Below, one piece after another: positions 54,386 to 64,000 of a stretch of 64,000 nt of DNA. Under the pieces are notes generated by a model. It saw only the letters and a program-made list of their open reading frames with translations. It did no database searches and was not told the origin of the DNA. Within the stretch, counting starts at the first letter, position 1. Each line of letters starts with the position of its first letter. This stretch comes from Dysidea avara (lineage: Eukaryota > Porifera > Demospongiae > Dictyoceratida > Dysideidae): contig NC_089281.1 in assembly GCF_963678975.1 (NCBI RefSeq), positions 1,924,437-1,988,436 on the forward strand, read 5' to 3'. A program made the translations under genes and the position numbers.

Positions 54386-55780
54386 TGAAAATTTGGATCA
54401 ATTTTTTGTACCGAATTTTTGCCCATAATATGCGCCATAGAAAAAAGGGTCTGGAACAGTTCGAATCCCACAATCGTCTTGACAAGTCACGAGGCTACGT
54501 CATAATATGCAACCCATGCGCTTAAACTCTATCGTAACAGGAATGCCACAGCACAGCAATAAACAAAGACTTAACTTACCTAAACAACTAACAATCGATT
54601 CAATCTATTATCATCTCAAAGGCAGCTTTAGATGCTGATAGGTTTATAAATACGTGCTTGTATTAAATTGATAGAGGACTTGCAGCGTGATGTAAATCAT
54701 CGTAATTGCTAAGCAACCGTAGCTGTCGGCCATGTTTCGGGACAGTGTTGTGGCTGAAAAGCGCTTTCTCAGAATTTGGTACAGGTTGTAATGAAGCGAA
54801 TCAGTGTTGAGTTGTGTTGTAAATACCACCCAGCTCGTTAAAAAAGGCGAAGAAGTTAGAATTGGTGAGTAATGTATCGAAATTTAATTAGCCACCTATT
54901 TCACGAAGCCAATGATAAGATCCTCTATTTTGAAACCATCCCCGCTTCCCAGTGCCACTATACCCAGCGCTTGGTGAATAAATCTCGTTACCTTCATTCT
55001 GACCCAATATGCACCAGCTGACATGGTTTCAAGTGAGCCTGTCAGTATGTAACAAGAACCGGAAAATAATGGACGAATACAGAATAATGGAATATTTAGA
55101 GCTGACAGTAACTAGATGCGGGCGGTGGACGGGAAACAGAAAATTTATTTGGAGTGGCCTTATACACTACGCTGTTCGGTGGAAGTTGTTATACACAAAC
55201 CTTGCTGAGCGACGTTGGACCATTTCAATTCTGTTTATATCTCCAACTAGACTACCTAAAAATCGATGCGGGCGGTGAAGGAATTAATTTAATAATGATG
55301 GCCTAACTGTATGAATCTTGTTGAATATAAACAAATTGAGTCCCTGAAATACCCCTAAAATTCAATCTCATTGCACTGGGGTTTTTTCCCCAAAAAATTT
55401 AAGGGAGTGGGATTCCCCCAGACCCCGTAGATAGAGCATGCTGAGTGTGCATACGGTATGTTCAGGCTTGCATGCATGGGCATGACCAATCATGTGCATA
55501 AAAATTGGCCCCATTTTAACTCTTTGCTCTGCATGGGTTCCTTAATTATAAATTCTCTAGCTGGGCGACCCTGACTATCAGACACGTGCCATACAAATAC
55601 TCGGGGCAACTACTAGACGCGTGCCCTAAAGTAGAATACTATAGGGACATATAGTACCAACCTAACATACAACTAGTTGTTTAACACTCGTGTATATATA
55701 ATGGTTATTTTATTATCCGCGAAAATAAAAACCTTTCAGTTCAGCAACCACTTCTAAAAAGCTTCAGTATAATAATATTA
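54386..55780. other. No gene recognised
   Basis: An open frame at 55009-55278 has no homologue I recognise. Nothing else with clear structure. Confidence 0.4.
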
Positions 55781-56175
55781 TGGGCGCTTATACTTGTAAA
55801 TACTAATTGCTGATTAGCTGCTTGTGACTGTAGATGAACCATCTGTGGTGCTATGCGTGACTCATTAGGCTTGTTTTCATTCGGATGGGTCCACGACCTT
55901 TAATGGAAATAATTGCTGCGCGTTTATTAAGATCAATCTTGCTGTCATCGGCGACGAGAGGAACTGATCTCATCTGTGATTAAGGATGTGAGGTATGGAG
56001 TTACCTTTTCAGTTGTAAATGTGACAACTTGTAAACTGCACGTATTTCACTTTTCATCACTGGGTGCCAATGCGCTCGGTGACAGCATTATTGAATATAG
56101 CATTATTGAATATAATGCTGTCCGCTGTCACTGGGAGTATAATTCGGCTGAGTATAATTATTTAGTTGCATGAAT
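55781..56175 (+). repeat. Coding-like duplicated segment, copy 1
   Basis: Inverted relative of 63600-63890. Both share GTGACTGTAGATGAA, GACTCATTAGG, TTGCTGTxxTxGGCGACGAG and a frame reading VNVT-C-LHVFHFS. This copy has stops in the upstream half. It may be an old exon or an unrecognised element. Confidence 0.5.
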
Positions 56176-56223
56176 CAAGTAGTGTTTTATTTAGTTGTTT
56201 ATTAATACTTTACAGGACTGTAA

Positions 56224-56642
56224 TGCACCTATCAATGTAATTCCCGACTACCACTGATACGGGCTGAGGGTAGGGGATGGTGGGGGAATTGATCGCTAAA
56301 TTTCTCCAACATAGTGGGGATCTATCTTCACTAAAGAAATTCACTCAGACAGCAAAGGTGTGTGCTTTCAGTTTAATTAGGAAGAAGTGTCTCAGGTGCT
56401 AGCTACTACGTTCGTACTAGAATCCACTTGAACTAACTCATCACTAGACCAACGCCATACAACCGTACAAATCCCCTCCTAGCCCCGGTATTCCCGGGGG
56501 TTACAAGTTGAGACTTGGTCGTGGTTTGCATTGCCAGTACGTCCCTAGTAGGTGGGGAATTATAATTTTCAGTGATGCAAATCCCCACCTTCCCCACCTC
56601 AGCCCATATTAGTGGTAGTCGGGGATTACATTGATAGGTGCA
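56224..56642. mobile_element. Harbinger-like MITE, TIR TGCACCTATCAATGTAAT
   Basis: About 32-base TIRs TGCACCTATCAATGTAAT..CCCGACTACCAC / GTGGTAGTCGGGGATTACAT..TGCA, flanked by TAA on both sides. A 3-bp TWA target is typical of PIF/Harbinger elements. No transposase. Confidence 0.88.
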
Positions 56643-57106
56643 TAACAGATCAATACACAAAATAAAATAGCTTGTTGTAATATTCATATGAATCTCAGCA
56701 GGCCACAATTTGAGTGCTCTTGTCAGACTGGTACTTTTTATTTAGTCAAATTTCCCAACCAAACGATATAATATGGACTTGCCTGCAAAGATGAAATTCT
56801 GAGATCATTTCAACTTGTCAACTAGCTACACACAAGGGTAGTTCTAGAAATTTGCTGCCTGGTCTCCCAACTCAAAGGTAGAGCAACTTGTTAAGCTTGA
56901 TTGTCAGTTGTGCATTATTGGTTGAATGCTTTTAATTCACCCTCAAGGAATTTTAATATTGGTAACTTAGATCAAGATACTCTAGTAGAGCAGTCAATAT
57001 TAAATTACTCTGATAGAATCATCAACATTATAGAGAGGCAACAGGGATAATTGAAGAATTTTATTTACTATAGAGTCATCGGTATAATTTATTTTATAGC
57101 AGTTTA

Positions 57107-57437
57107 CAGTGGAACCTCTCTTATCCAGGTAGTCTGGTATACTGTCCTTATCTCAGAAATATCCGTAAATAGCTAATAATAAAGCTAACTGTTCTGCAAA
57201 GTTACTATTGCTACTATACATTTTAGTGGGTAGAAGGGGAAGTCACTACAGAGCATTCGTAGTCACTCCCCTGGGTTGTAAATTTTTTATCACCTAGCAA
57301 CCAAGTGGTAGTTAGAATCAACAAGCCATCCAACATGTAAACATCTTATTGTCAATAGACTACAGGCCACATGCATGTGACTAATTTGGACTGTCTGGGC
57401 CTGGATAAAAGAGGTCCAGATAAGGGAGATTTCAAGG
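57107..57437. mobile_element. pogo/Tigger-like MITE
   Basis: Left end CAGTGGAACCTCTCTTATCC after TA. The right end is its imperfect complement around GGATAAAAGAGGTCCAGATA. Right boundary approximate. Confidence 0.65.
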
Positions 57438-57631
57438 TTATTTCACAGGTCCCTTAGTCCTGTAGAGCAATGTGTGAGTCAGAGGCTGTACAGTTGAATT
57501 ACAAAGCGCAAAATGATTCCAGTTTGTGTCAATGAACGCCTATCTACTGTATCAGTGTGAAAAATTTAAAGCGAATGAGAATGTTTGTAGCTATATACAG
57601 TAGTTTGAGGCAGGCAAGTTGTAGTAGCAAC

Positions 57632-57994
57632 TAGTGATGTGCGATATGTGATATATATCGAAATATCGTGATAATTTTTTTATATTGTGATACGATATAG
57701 AATCTTTATATCGCGATATAAACCGAAGTATAGATTTTAGTTATAATTAGAGAAAACTGTACCCAAGATGTCATTGTACACTGTAATATTTTTTGATAAA
57801 AGAACTTGTAATGTTGTATGCTAGTGATGTACCATGTTGTATTGTACTTCTAGTACATTAGTACTACAAGTGTCATCGGTGTAAGTACATGTACACAAGC
57901 TGAGTGATGAGTTTGTATATCGTGATATATATTGTATCGTGATAATTGTGTGTAATAATCGTGATATGAAAATATCCTATATTGCACACCACTA
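57632..57994. mobile_element. hAT-like MITE, TIR TAGTGATGTGCGATAT, perfect 8-bp duplication
   Basis: Ends TAGTGATGTGCGATAT / ATATTGCACACCACTA, flanked by GTAGCAAC on both sides (57624-57631, 57995-58002). ATCGTGATAT words fill the interior. Confidence 0.93.
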
Positions 57995-58031
57995 GTAGCA
58001 ACACTGGTAAGTCAGTTGTACCTCGCTCTCA

Positions 58032-58770
58032 CAGAGGCTCCAACTCTCATGCCTTAGGTGTGATTCTCATAATTTGGCCTTCAATCACGCCCAACATTCT
58101 CATGCCTAAAATTGATGCTCACTCCCAGAATTTTCTATTGCTGACTATGCTTCACTGAAGGCTCCCTGAGGCTAAAAAAGGTTGCGGCATGTGCAAGGAT
58201 TTCAGCAGTCACGTGGTGATCTCTCGTTAAAACTTTAGTTTGGTGGTCAGAGTTCTCAATGGCGGTTGACTGGTTCCACAACTGAGGAGAGTTGTATAAG
58301 GACAGCAAACAGTGTACTGGAACTTTGAAAGGTCACTGGGAATCCAGGCAGTTGGTTGCTACAAGATAGCTACAACCTGTGTGGACATGGTTGGAAGCTA
58401 GATAGTTGAGCTGGCAAGACATCTTGTAGAAGTGTGTACTCCAGCTGATCACATGAGCGTCATGTTTGTAATAGAAATTGTAATGAATTGCCACAGTTGT
58501 AATGTACAGTAGCACACAAACACATACACACACACACCAGCTATTAATATTTTACACTTTTAGCTAGTAATACACAGCTTCTCAATGATGTAACTATGTG
58601 CAAACACTTTCAAATATAACTAGTACAAGGAGGCCATGCTATTATGTCATGAAATCCTGAAGTACTGGTTATAATTTAACTTTGTTGAATTGCATGCTTG
58701 GACTACATCTCCACTGTTCACCTTTATGAAAAATCTCACTCCCAAGAAAGATCCAAGGTTGGAGCCTCTG
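58032..58770. mobile_element. Element with TIR CAGAGGCTCCAAC
   Basis: CAGAGGCTCCAACTCTCATG at the left and TTGGAGCCTCTG at the right, flanked by CTCTCA on both sides. The interior has no credible ORF. Confidence 0.6.
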
Positions 58771-61074
58771 CTCTCACTCAGCTATCATGTTATTCTGCTG
58801 CACGATACTGCAAAAGATGTAGACTCTACATTTCTGGGGCATATTGATACTGTGTGTTAAATTTTATTTGGGCCTGTGGAAGCATTTTTGGCTTGTTTTT
58901 CCCAGTAATGAAGATACAAGCCTTCATATAGCTAAAGAAAGTAATAATGGCCCAATAAAACATCTTCACAAACATTAACTTTAAAAATAAGACCTATTTT
59001 CATTCTGCAGTTGAAATTATAAGAATTCAGCTTCAGTAATTTGTGAGTCTGGCTGAAGAGTATTTTGGGAAATCACCACTATTGTGGACCACAGTACCAC
59101 ACTCCCAAGAACAGATGTTGTTTTGCAGTGTTGTATTACTACCACAACATAGTTGTTGAAACTCTACAACACATTTTGTAATTTGTGGAGGTTTTTACTC
59201 CCATACATTAAAAATATACACCTTATCCTTAACTGGTATACAGAAAATGGCTGTGTGTGGTTACTAAGCACAGCTATGTATAATTTCAGTCTTGGAATAT
59301 GGTGGTGGACCTGGACCATGTTGTCCAAGTGGACCAACTAGCTATGCAAATACAAATTGCTTAGCTTTTACAACAAAATTAATGTGACCTTAGTCATCTA
59401 TCATTTGCACATTTACAAGGTTTTATATAGGGGGGTAGTGCATCATAATCTGAGATTATGTCTAATCATTTTTGGGTACCTGAGAAAGCACCAGAAGCAG
59501 TTTGTCAAACATTTCCTGGAGAAGAATACCCACACAGATCTGCAGAGGAGGTATGACACTCTTTAAGTGTCTTCAATAAGAATTTGTGTTAATTGTATAA
59601 TTATTTTTGACTTTTAAACTACTGCTGCTTAGCCTAGGTTTACTGGATTGTGGAGACCTTGAATACAATTGCTTTCTTTACCTTTTCAAACATACTTTCT
59701 TTAAACAGGTTGGTAGGATCAGGAATCCTATAGACCTTCTTCAACACTTGTATTGTAAAGCTTTAATAAATAAAATTGACAGTGCTGATCTCTTCCATTG
59801 TTGCCATTTCATGCAGTAAGCTCTTTATCACTTGATGACGTCTCCAATTTCCTGGGGTTCAGCGAGGTCAACCAGTTTTTATTGACACCCTTCTAAAGTA
59901 GCTTTATTACTCTGTACAAATCCTATGAGCTCACATGAGTGTGTTGTACATCTTCTGGTTCACTTATATGTCAATGAAAGTATGAAATTTTTATAAACAG
60001 TTCATATTTAATTAATACTTGGAAAGTACTGCTTCTACCTTTTGCTACCCTGTCAGTACTCAGCAGCAGGCTGCTACAATTTTCAAAGTCAATGGCAATA
60101 AATCATCACAGTTTTTTTCCAGTTTTAAGAGTCAACAATTTGTAAACACCTCAGAACATGAGACATATTGTGTGTAAATCAACAGTTGTAATTTCAAACA
60201 GCTATAGTGTATTTTTTTACATATGTACAGCAAACTGAAAAACACACATGTGCATTGTGTGATGTCACTAAAGTCTAGCCTCACTATATTATGTTTCTTT
60301 GTTTTCTTTCCTTTTTAGTTGTCTCCTGGTATACACTCACAAACTTGATGTGGACATTCTGACAAATCACAAAAGAAACCCAAAACAGTACGTTTCTGAG
60401 CTCTGACTGTGGATCATTGATAGCGAGTTGATGAGCAACTGCATACTAGGTAGACCTACATATGAAGCAAATACAGTGGAGTAGAATCTTACACTGACAC
60501 TGCACCGTTTAGTAATATGCTTAATTCTTTGTTCCACTACTTGAGAAACTTTGGCAGTGGTGAAATTGATTGTCACCAAAGATCTGCCGTAGTGATTTCA
60601 ATGGTTGCATACTTCATACTATTTAATTAATAAAAGGTTAAACATGTTAATGTTTAATATCAGTACAAAATACATAAGTACTGTACACATGTGTAACTCA
60701 GTAGCTGCCAAGCACAGATAAGATGTGCTTTATTACAAAAGGCCATCTAAGAATAGATGTAGGGGTGCTCGAACACTTTCTTTTTACTGTGTAGTAACTA
60801 CAATAGGAAGGTACTGCTATAGAAGCTACAGGTGCACTTGTATTTTATAAACACTAATATCTTTTAAAAATTAATGTGCTTGTGCCAATTATGTTGGCAT
60901 GATTGTATATTAACAGGCTAGCAAAAGCATCAAGTATTATGCCAGCAAATAATACAAGATTTTAAAGCAATGTGAATGTAAGAAATACGTGCAGCAAAAC
61001 ATGAACACACTATGCATAATGCTGCATTTGATATCAAATGCACAGTATTCTTATTTTTACAGTTTTTGGCTGAT
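58771..61074. other. No gene confirmed; possible decayed coding sequence near 59290-59870
   Basis: Short stretches read like protein in shifting frames (for example FGYLRKHQKQFVKHFLEKNT at about 59480-59540), but I found no splice pattern or family. The rest is AT-rich spacer. Confidence 0.4.
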
Positions 61075-61141
61075 TTGATATACTCTAATAGAGCAGTCGC
61101 TTACTCTAATACAGCAGTCACAATTCTAATAAAACAGTCAG
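61075..61141 (+). repeat. Dispersed TACTCTAATAGAGCAGTC motif, three tandem copies
   Basis: TACTCTAATAGAGCAGTC, TACTCTAATACAGCAGTC and TTCTAATAAAACAGTC in a row, immediately upstream of the LINE fragment. Confidence 0.8.
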
Positions 61142-61159
61142 CTCTCAAGCACATTATTT

Positions 61160-61600
61160 AATTGCATGTGATAAGGCATTTAGAATGTAACAATATCCTC
61201 TCAACCAATCAGTTTGGTTTCCACCAAAAACATTCTGCTGATCTTCAACTACTATTAACTGTCCATGACTTAGCATCCAGTTTAAATGACAAAGCACAAA
61301 CTGATTGCATACTGCTGGATTTCAGCAAGGCATTCGACAAGGTTTCCCACAAACTCTTACTGTTAAAGTTAAGGTACTATGGAATTACCAGAGAGACAAT
61401 TAACTGTATTTGGTCTTTTTTAGCCAACCGTAAATAGTAAGTTTTTTGTGATGGTTCTATTTCAGAAGCTGTCAACATTACCAGTGGAGTACCTCAGTGC
61501 TCTGTATTGGGCCCCTTACGGTTCTTGTTTTATAAATGACTTTCCCAGCTGTATTAAATCTACTTGTCACCTAATTTGCAGATGACTGTCTGTTGTAACG
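61160..61600 (+). pseudogene. LINE reverse transcriptase fragment
   Basis: Reads HVIRHLECNNILSTNQFGF, then CILLDFSKAFDKVSH (catalytic Asp block), a stop at 61435, then INITSGVPQ-like and GPLRF, and a decayed ADD box near 61575. It lacks both ends of the element. Its first block is close to the LINE at 7797. Confidence 0.85.
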
Positions 61601-61685
61601 TATTAAGACATGTACAGATAGGTATCTTTGGAATAAGAAGGCCAATAGCTAGCTAGCATTCACAGTACATCAGTCATCTTGCATA

Positions 61686-61887
61686 CCGTACGCAAGGAAA
61701 TTTTGACATAGAAAAATTTAGCAAAATTGACGAATCAATTAAATTCATCAAACTTAAGTTCGTCAAATGTCTTTAAAAATACAGGTTTTGTCTATAATTT
61801 TTTGATTTCGACAACATATTATTCATCAAATCTGCTGAAATGTGAATTTGTCAAATTTTTCTTGCATCAAAATTTCCTTGCGTATGG
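61686..61887. mobile_element. CCGTA-type MITE (202 bp), TA duplication
   Basis: Ends CCGTACGCAAGGAAATTTTG / AAAATTTCCTTGCGTATGG, flanked by TA. The interior carries TTCATCAAA words analogous to the TTCGCCAAA words of its relatives. Confidence 0.85.
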
Positions 61888-62293
61888 TACAGCAGTGTAG
61901 GTAAAGTACACGAAGTGATGCATACACATTTTTTTAAGTTGACATATAGAAGTGTAAAAACAAAATACAAGAATGGGGTATGGTATCAATGAGACAGCAA
62001 CTCATTTACAGCCATATACATATAGTGCATTTTTGAGCTAGGTTTTGAATATATGTTAGGTGGTTATTCACTTGGGTCAGTCAAGCCCATGAAACAACTA
62101 ATTTAATTGCCATGTAAAAACACTACATGTAAATGGGTAGTGTCAAGACCAGTATAAACCAAGATTTGAACTGTACTAGATCCCTTCTTCTCCCTACCGA
62201 ATTGGTCTGGCCACACAAGGCAACCCAACATACACCACGCATGCACAAATTAAAGTATGTAGCTGTCATTGTGCACAAATCCTGTATGCTATA
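61888..62293. other. Spacer, no gene seen
   Basis: No conserved feature recognised. The short frames are not supported. Confidence 0.4.
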
Positions 62294-63571
62294 TGCACCT
62301 ATCAATGTTAAGCCCCACTACCCCCCTCCCGGGCTTACTAAGGGATTAGTGGGGGATTTTCGCCGATTTGATCAGAAATTTTGCCCCACTAGTGGGGCAT
62401 TTGACCGTTCGAAATTTTAGGCGTTTGCTTTAGCTTGCGAGCTATAAGAATTGATCTGTTTCCTAAAGTTTATTCCAGCGATACTACATGGAGATTTGAC
62501 CACTATTTGTTCCCCAGTGGGTGGAGAATTTGATTTTTCAAAAAGTCAAATCCCCACCATTTCCCCCACTTTTTTTTCTTTTTTTTTTAATGTTATTTAG
62601 ACAGGGAGACAGCATCAGCAAAAGCTGTTTTTCAGCTGTGCCCTGAACAAGCATACAAAAACAATATAGGTACATATATACACACAATTAACTAAATATG
62701 ACTTAAATAAGCTAGCTTAAAGCTATTTAATGAGTTCATCTCGGTGATTGAGGTAGGCAGGCTGTTCCATATAGTTGTGCCACGATAATATAGACTTCGT
62801 TTGCCATAGTTTAATCGCACAGCAGGTACATACAAACGATGGACATTGCGCCCTGCACGACCTGTGACGGATAAAGCAGACCTGAAGGTGGAAAGTAAGT
62901 AGGAGGGTGATAGCCTTTTTAAGATCTTGTATACTTGTATGGCAATATGAAATCTGCGACGTTCAACTAAAGTAAGATTAAATGCAGAAGATCTGGCAGA
63001 GTCATATGATGAAAACCGTGAATGAAGTCTTTCCAGTCTCTTAAGATGGCCAACATTAGTAGGTACCCATACAACATCACAGTAGTCAATTATAGGTAAA
63101 ACATGGGCCTGATATAATAATTTCAACACAGTAGGAGTGAGTGGCTTAAGGCGATTAATTGAATATAATTTGCCACGAACCCTCCGTAAAACATACTCCA
63201 CATGTTGGTGCCAAGTTAAATGTTGGTCAATGTAAACTCCTAAATATCGCACAGTAGAAACCTGTTGTAGTGGTAAACTGTCAAGTGATAGGTGTAGGGT
63301 TTTCCCAGAAATACGCTGTCGGGTCCCAATGAGCATAGATGAGGACTTTGGAACACTCAGTTTCAACTTGTTGGCAACCAACCATATAAAAAGTTGTGTA
63401 ACAGCACACTGTAGAATGCACTCCAATTGTCTGAAGTCACTATGACAATAATGCAGCTCTGTATCATCAGCATATAAGTTGACATCAACATCAGTAATGG
63501 CAGTTGGAAGATCATTAACACTCCCACTACGCCCGGGAGGGGGGAGGTGGGGGATAACATTGATAGGTGCA
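62294..63571. mobile_element. Harbinger-like MITE split by a LINE insertion
   Basis: 41-base TIRs begin TGCACCTATCAATGTTA and end CTCCCGGGC. ATA flanks both sides. The interior is interrupted by a truncated LINE (62571-63522) bracketed by CCCACT. Without the insert the element would be about 320 bp, similar to its relative at 56224-56642. Confidence 0.87.
62692..63522 (-). pseudogene. 5'-truncated LINE reverse transcriptase (inserted in the MITE)
   Basis: The complementary strand opens at VNDLPTAITDVDVNLYADD (catalytic YADD), then VRYLGVYIDQHLTW, IIDYCDVVW, LKRLERLHSRF and a C-terminal WNSLP block, ending with a stop at 62692. There is no interruption. A poly-A/T tail (62571-62590) lies at the 3' end, and CCCACT duplicates flank the insert (62565-62570, 63523-63528). 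Confidence 0.9.
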
Positions 63572-63599
63572 ATAGAGTCTCTAGACCTTCGATTCGTTC

Positions 63600-63890
63600 A
63601 CGTGAGAGTCTGTCTCTGCCAGACTGAGTTCTGTCACTGGAACATTGAAAAGTGAAAAACGTGTAGTGTACATGCTGTCACATTTACAGCTTTAGAGGCT
63701 AACCCCATACCTCTTATCCTCACAGATGAGTTCCTTCCTCTCAGTCCAACTCGTCGCCAACACAGCAACATTAACCTTAACAGATGCGCAGCATTAAAGG
63801 AGGTCCGAATGCCTAATGAGTCACGTAGTACCACAGATGATTCATCTACAGTCACAAGGAGCTAATCAGCAATTATTAGTATTGTACGCG
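63600..63890 (-). repeat. Coding-like duplicated segment, copy 2
   Basis: The complementary strand has an open frame (63634-63855) including DESSVVLRDSLGIRTSFNAA and VNVTACTLHVFHFS. It is the relative of 55781-56175. A Harbinger-like MITE lies next to both copies. I do not recognise the protein. Confidence 0.5.
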
Positions 63891-64000
63891 CCTATAATGA
63901 AAGGATCCGCAGAAAATTAAAACGCGAAAGCAGCTCAGTTGCTGAATATCGTCGATGTTTAGCAAATGTCGTCAATATTTAGCTAAATGTCGTCGATGTT

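Noticed and set aside
54644..55278. Short open frames near 54.6-55.3 kb
   Set aside because: No splice pattern, no family resemblance, and codon use like random AT-rich sequence.
59153..59819. Candidate host gene from three adjacent open frames
   Set aside because: Frames shift without splice sites, and no residue pattern of a known family is visible.

Overview
The window looks like nuclear DNA of an AT-rich, transposon-dense invertebrate animal, most likely a sponge (inference, moderate confidence). It has spliced GT-AG genes, pol III-type tRNA genes with A and B boxes and T-run terminators, CR1/Jockey-like LINE remnants, many MITEs and foldback elements, and no operons.

Layout. 1-87 is the last exon of a gene entering from the left. 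From 1607 to 15146 there is a minus-strand tandem array of tRNA-Ile(GAT) and tRNA-Ser(TGA) pairs (seven copies of each, several decayed). It is interrupted by foldback elements, hAT-like and CCGTA-type MITEs, and a 5'-truncated LINE at 7797-9352. From 15264 to 28911 two plus-strand genes lie close together. The first is an unrecognised multi-exon gene with an acidic, Ser/Thr-rich C-terminus. About 130 bp after it comes a complete 14-exon gene for the ER-associated degradation ubiquitin ligase HRD1/synoviolin. From 29659 to 36177 there is a two-exon secreted Cys-type sulfatase whose 4.9-kb intron is full of mobile elements. From 36.2 to 64 kb I find no convincing host gene. That part holds LINE fragments, hAT-, Harbinger-, mariner- and pogo-like MITEs, foldback hairpins, a roughly 30-bp minisatellite with higher-order structure, a pair of long inverted arms (44.9/47.9 kb), and an R2-like endonuclease-domain fragment at 53.5-54.3 kb.

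The host genes do not form a visible pathway: HRD1 acts in ER protein quality control, and the sulfatase is a secretory-pathway hydrolase. The signals I would check first are a tandemly duplicated 3' splice site in HRD1 (23940-24108), a dispersed odd-palindromic motif CTCTA-N-TAGAG followed by GCAGTC found at about 18 places inside different elements, the tRNA array with anticodon-shifted copies, and composite elements pairing a dispersed repeat with a foldback hairpin. All coordinates and exon joins were worked out by eye. Family assignments rest on recognised motifs, not database searches.
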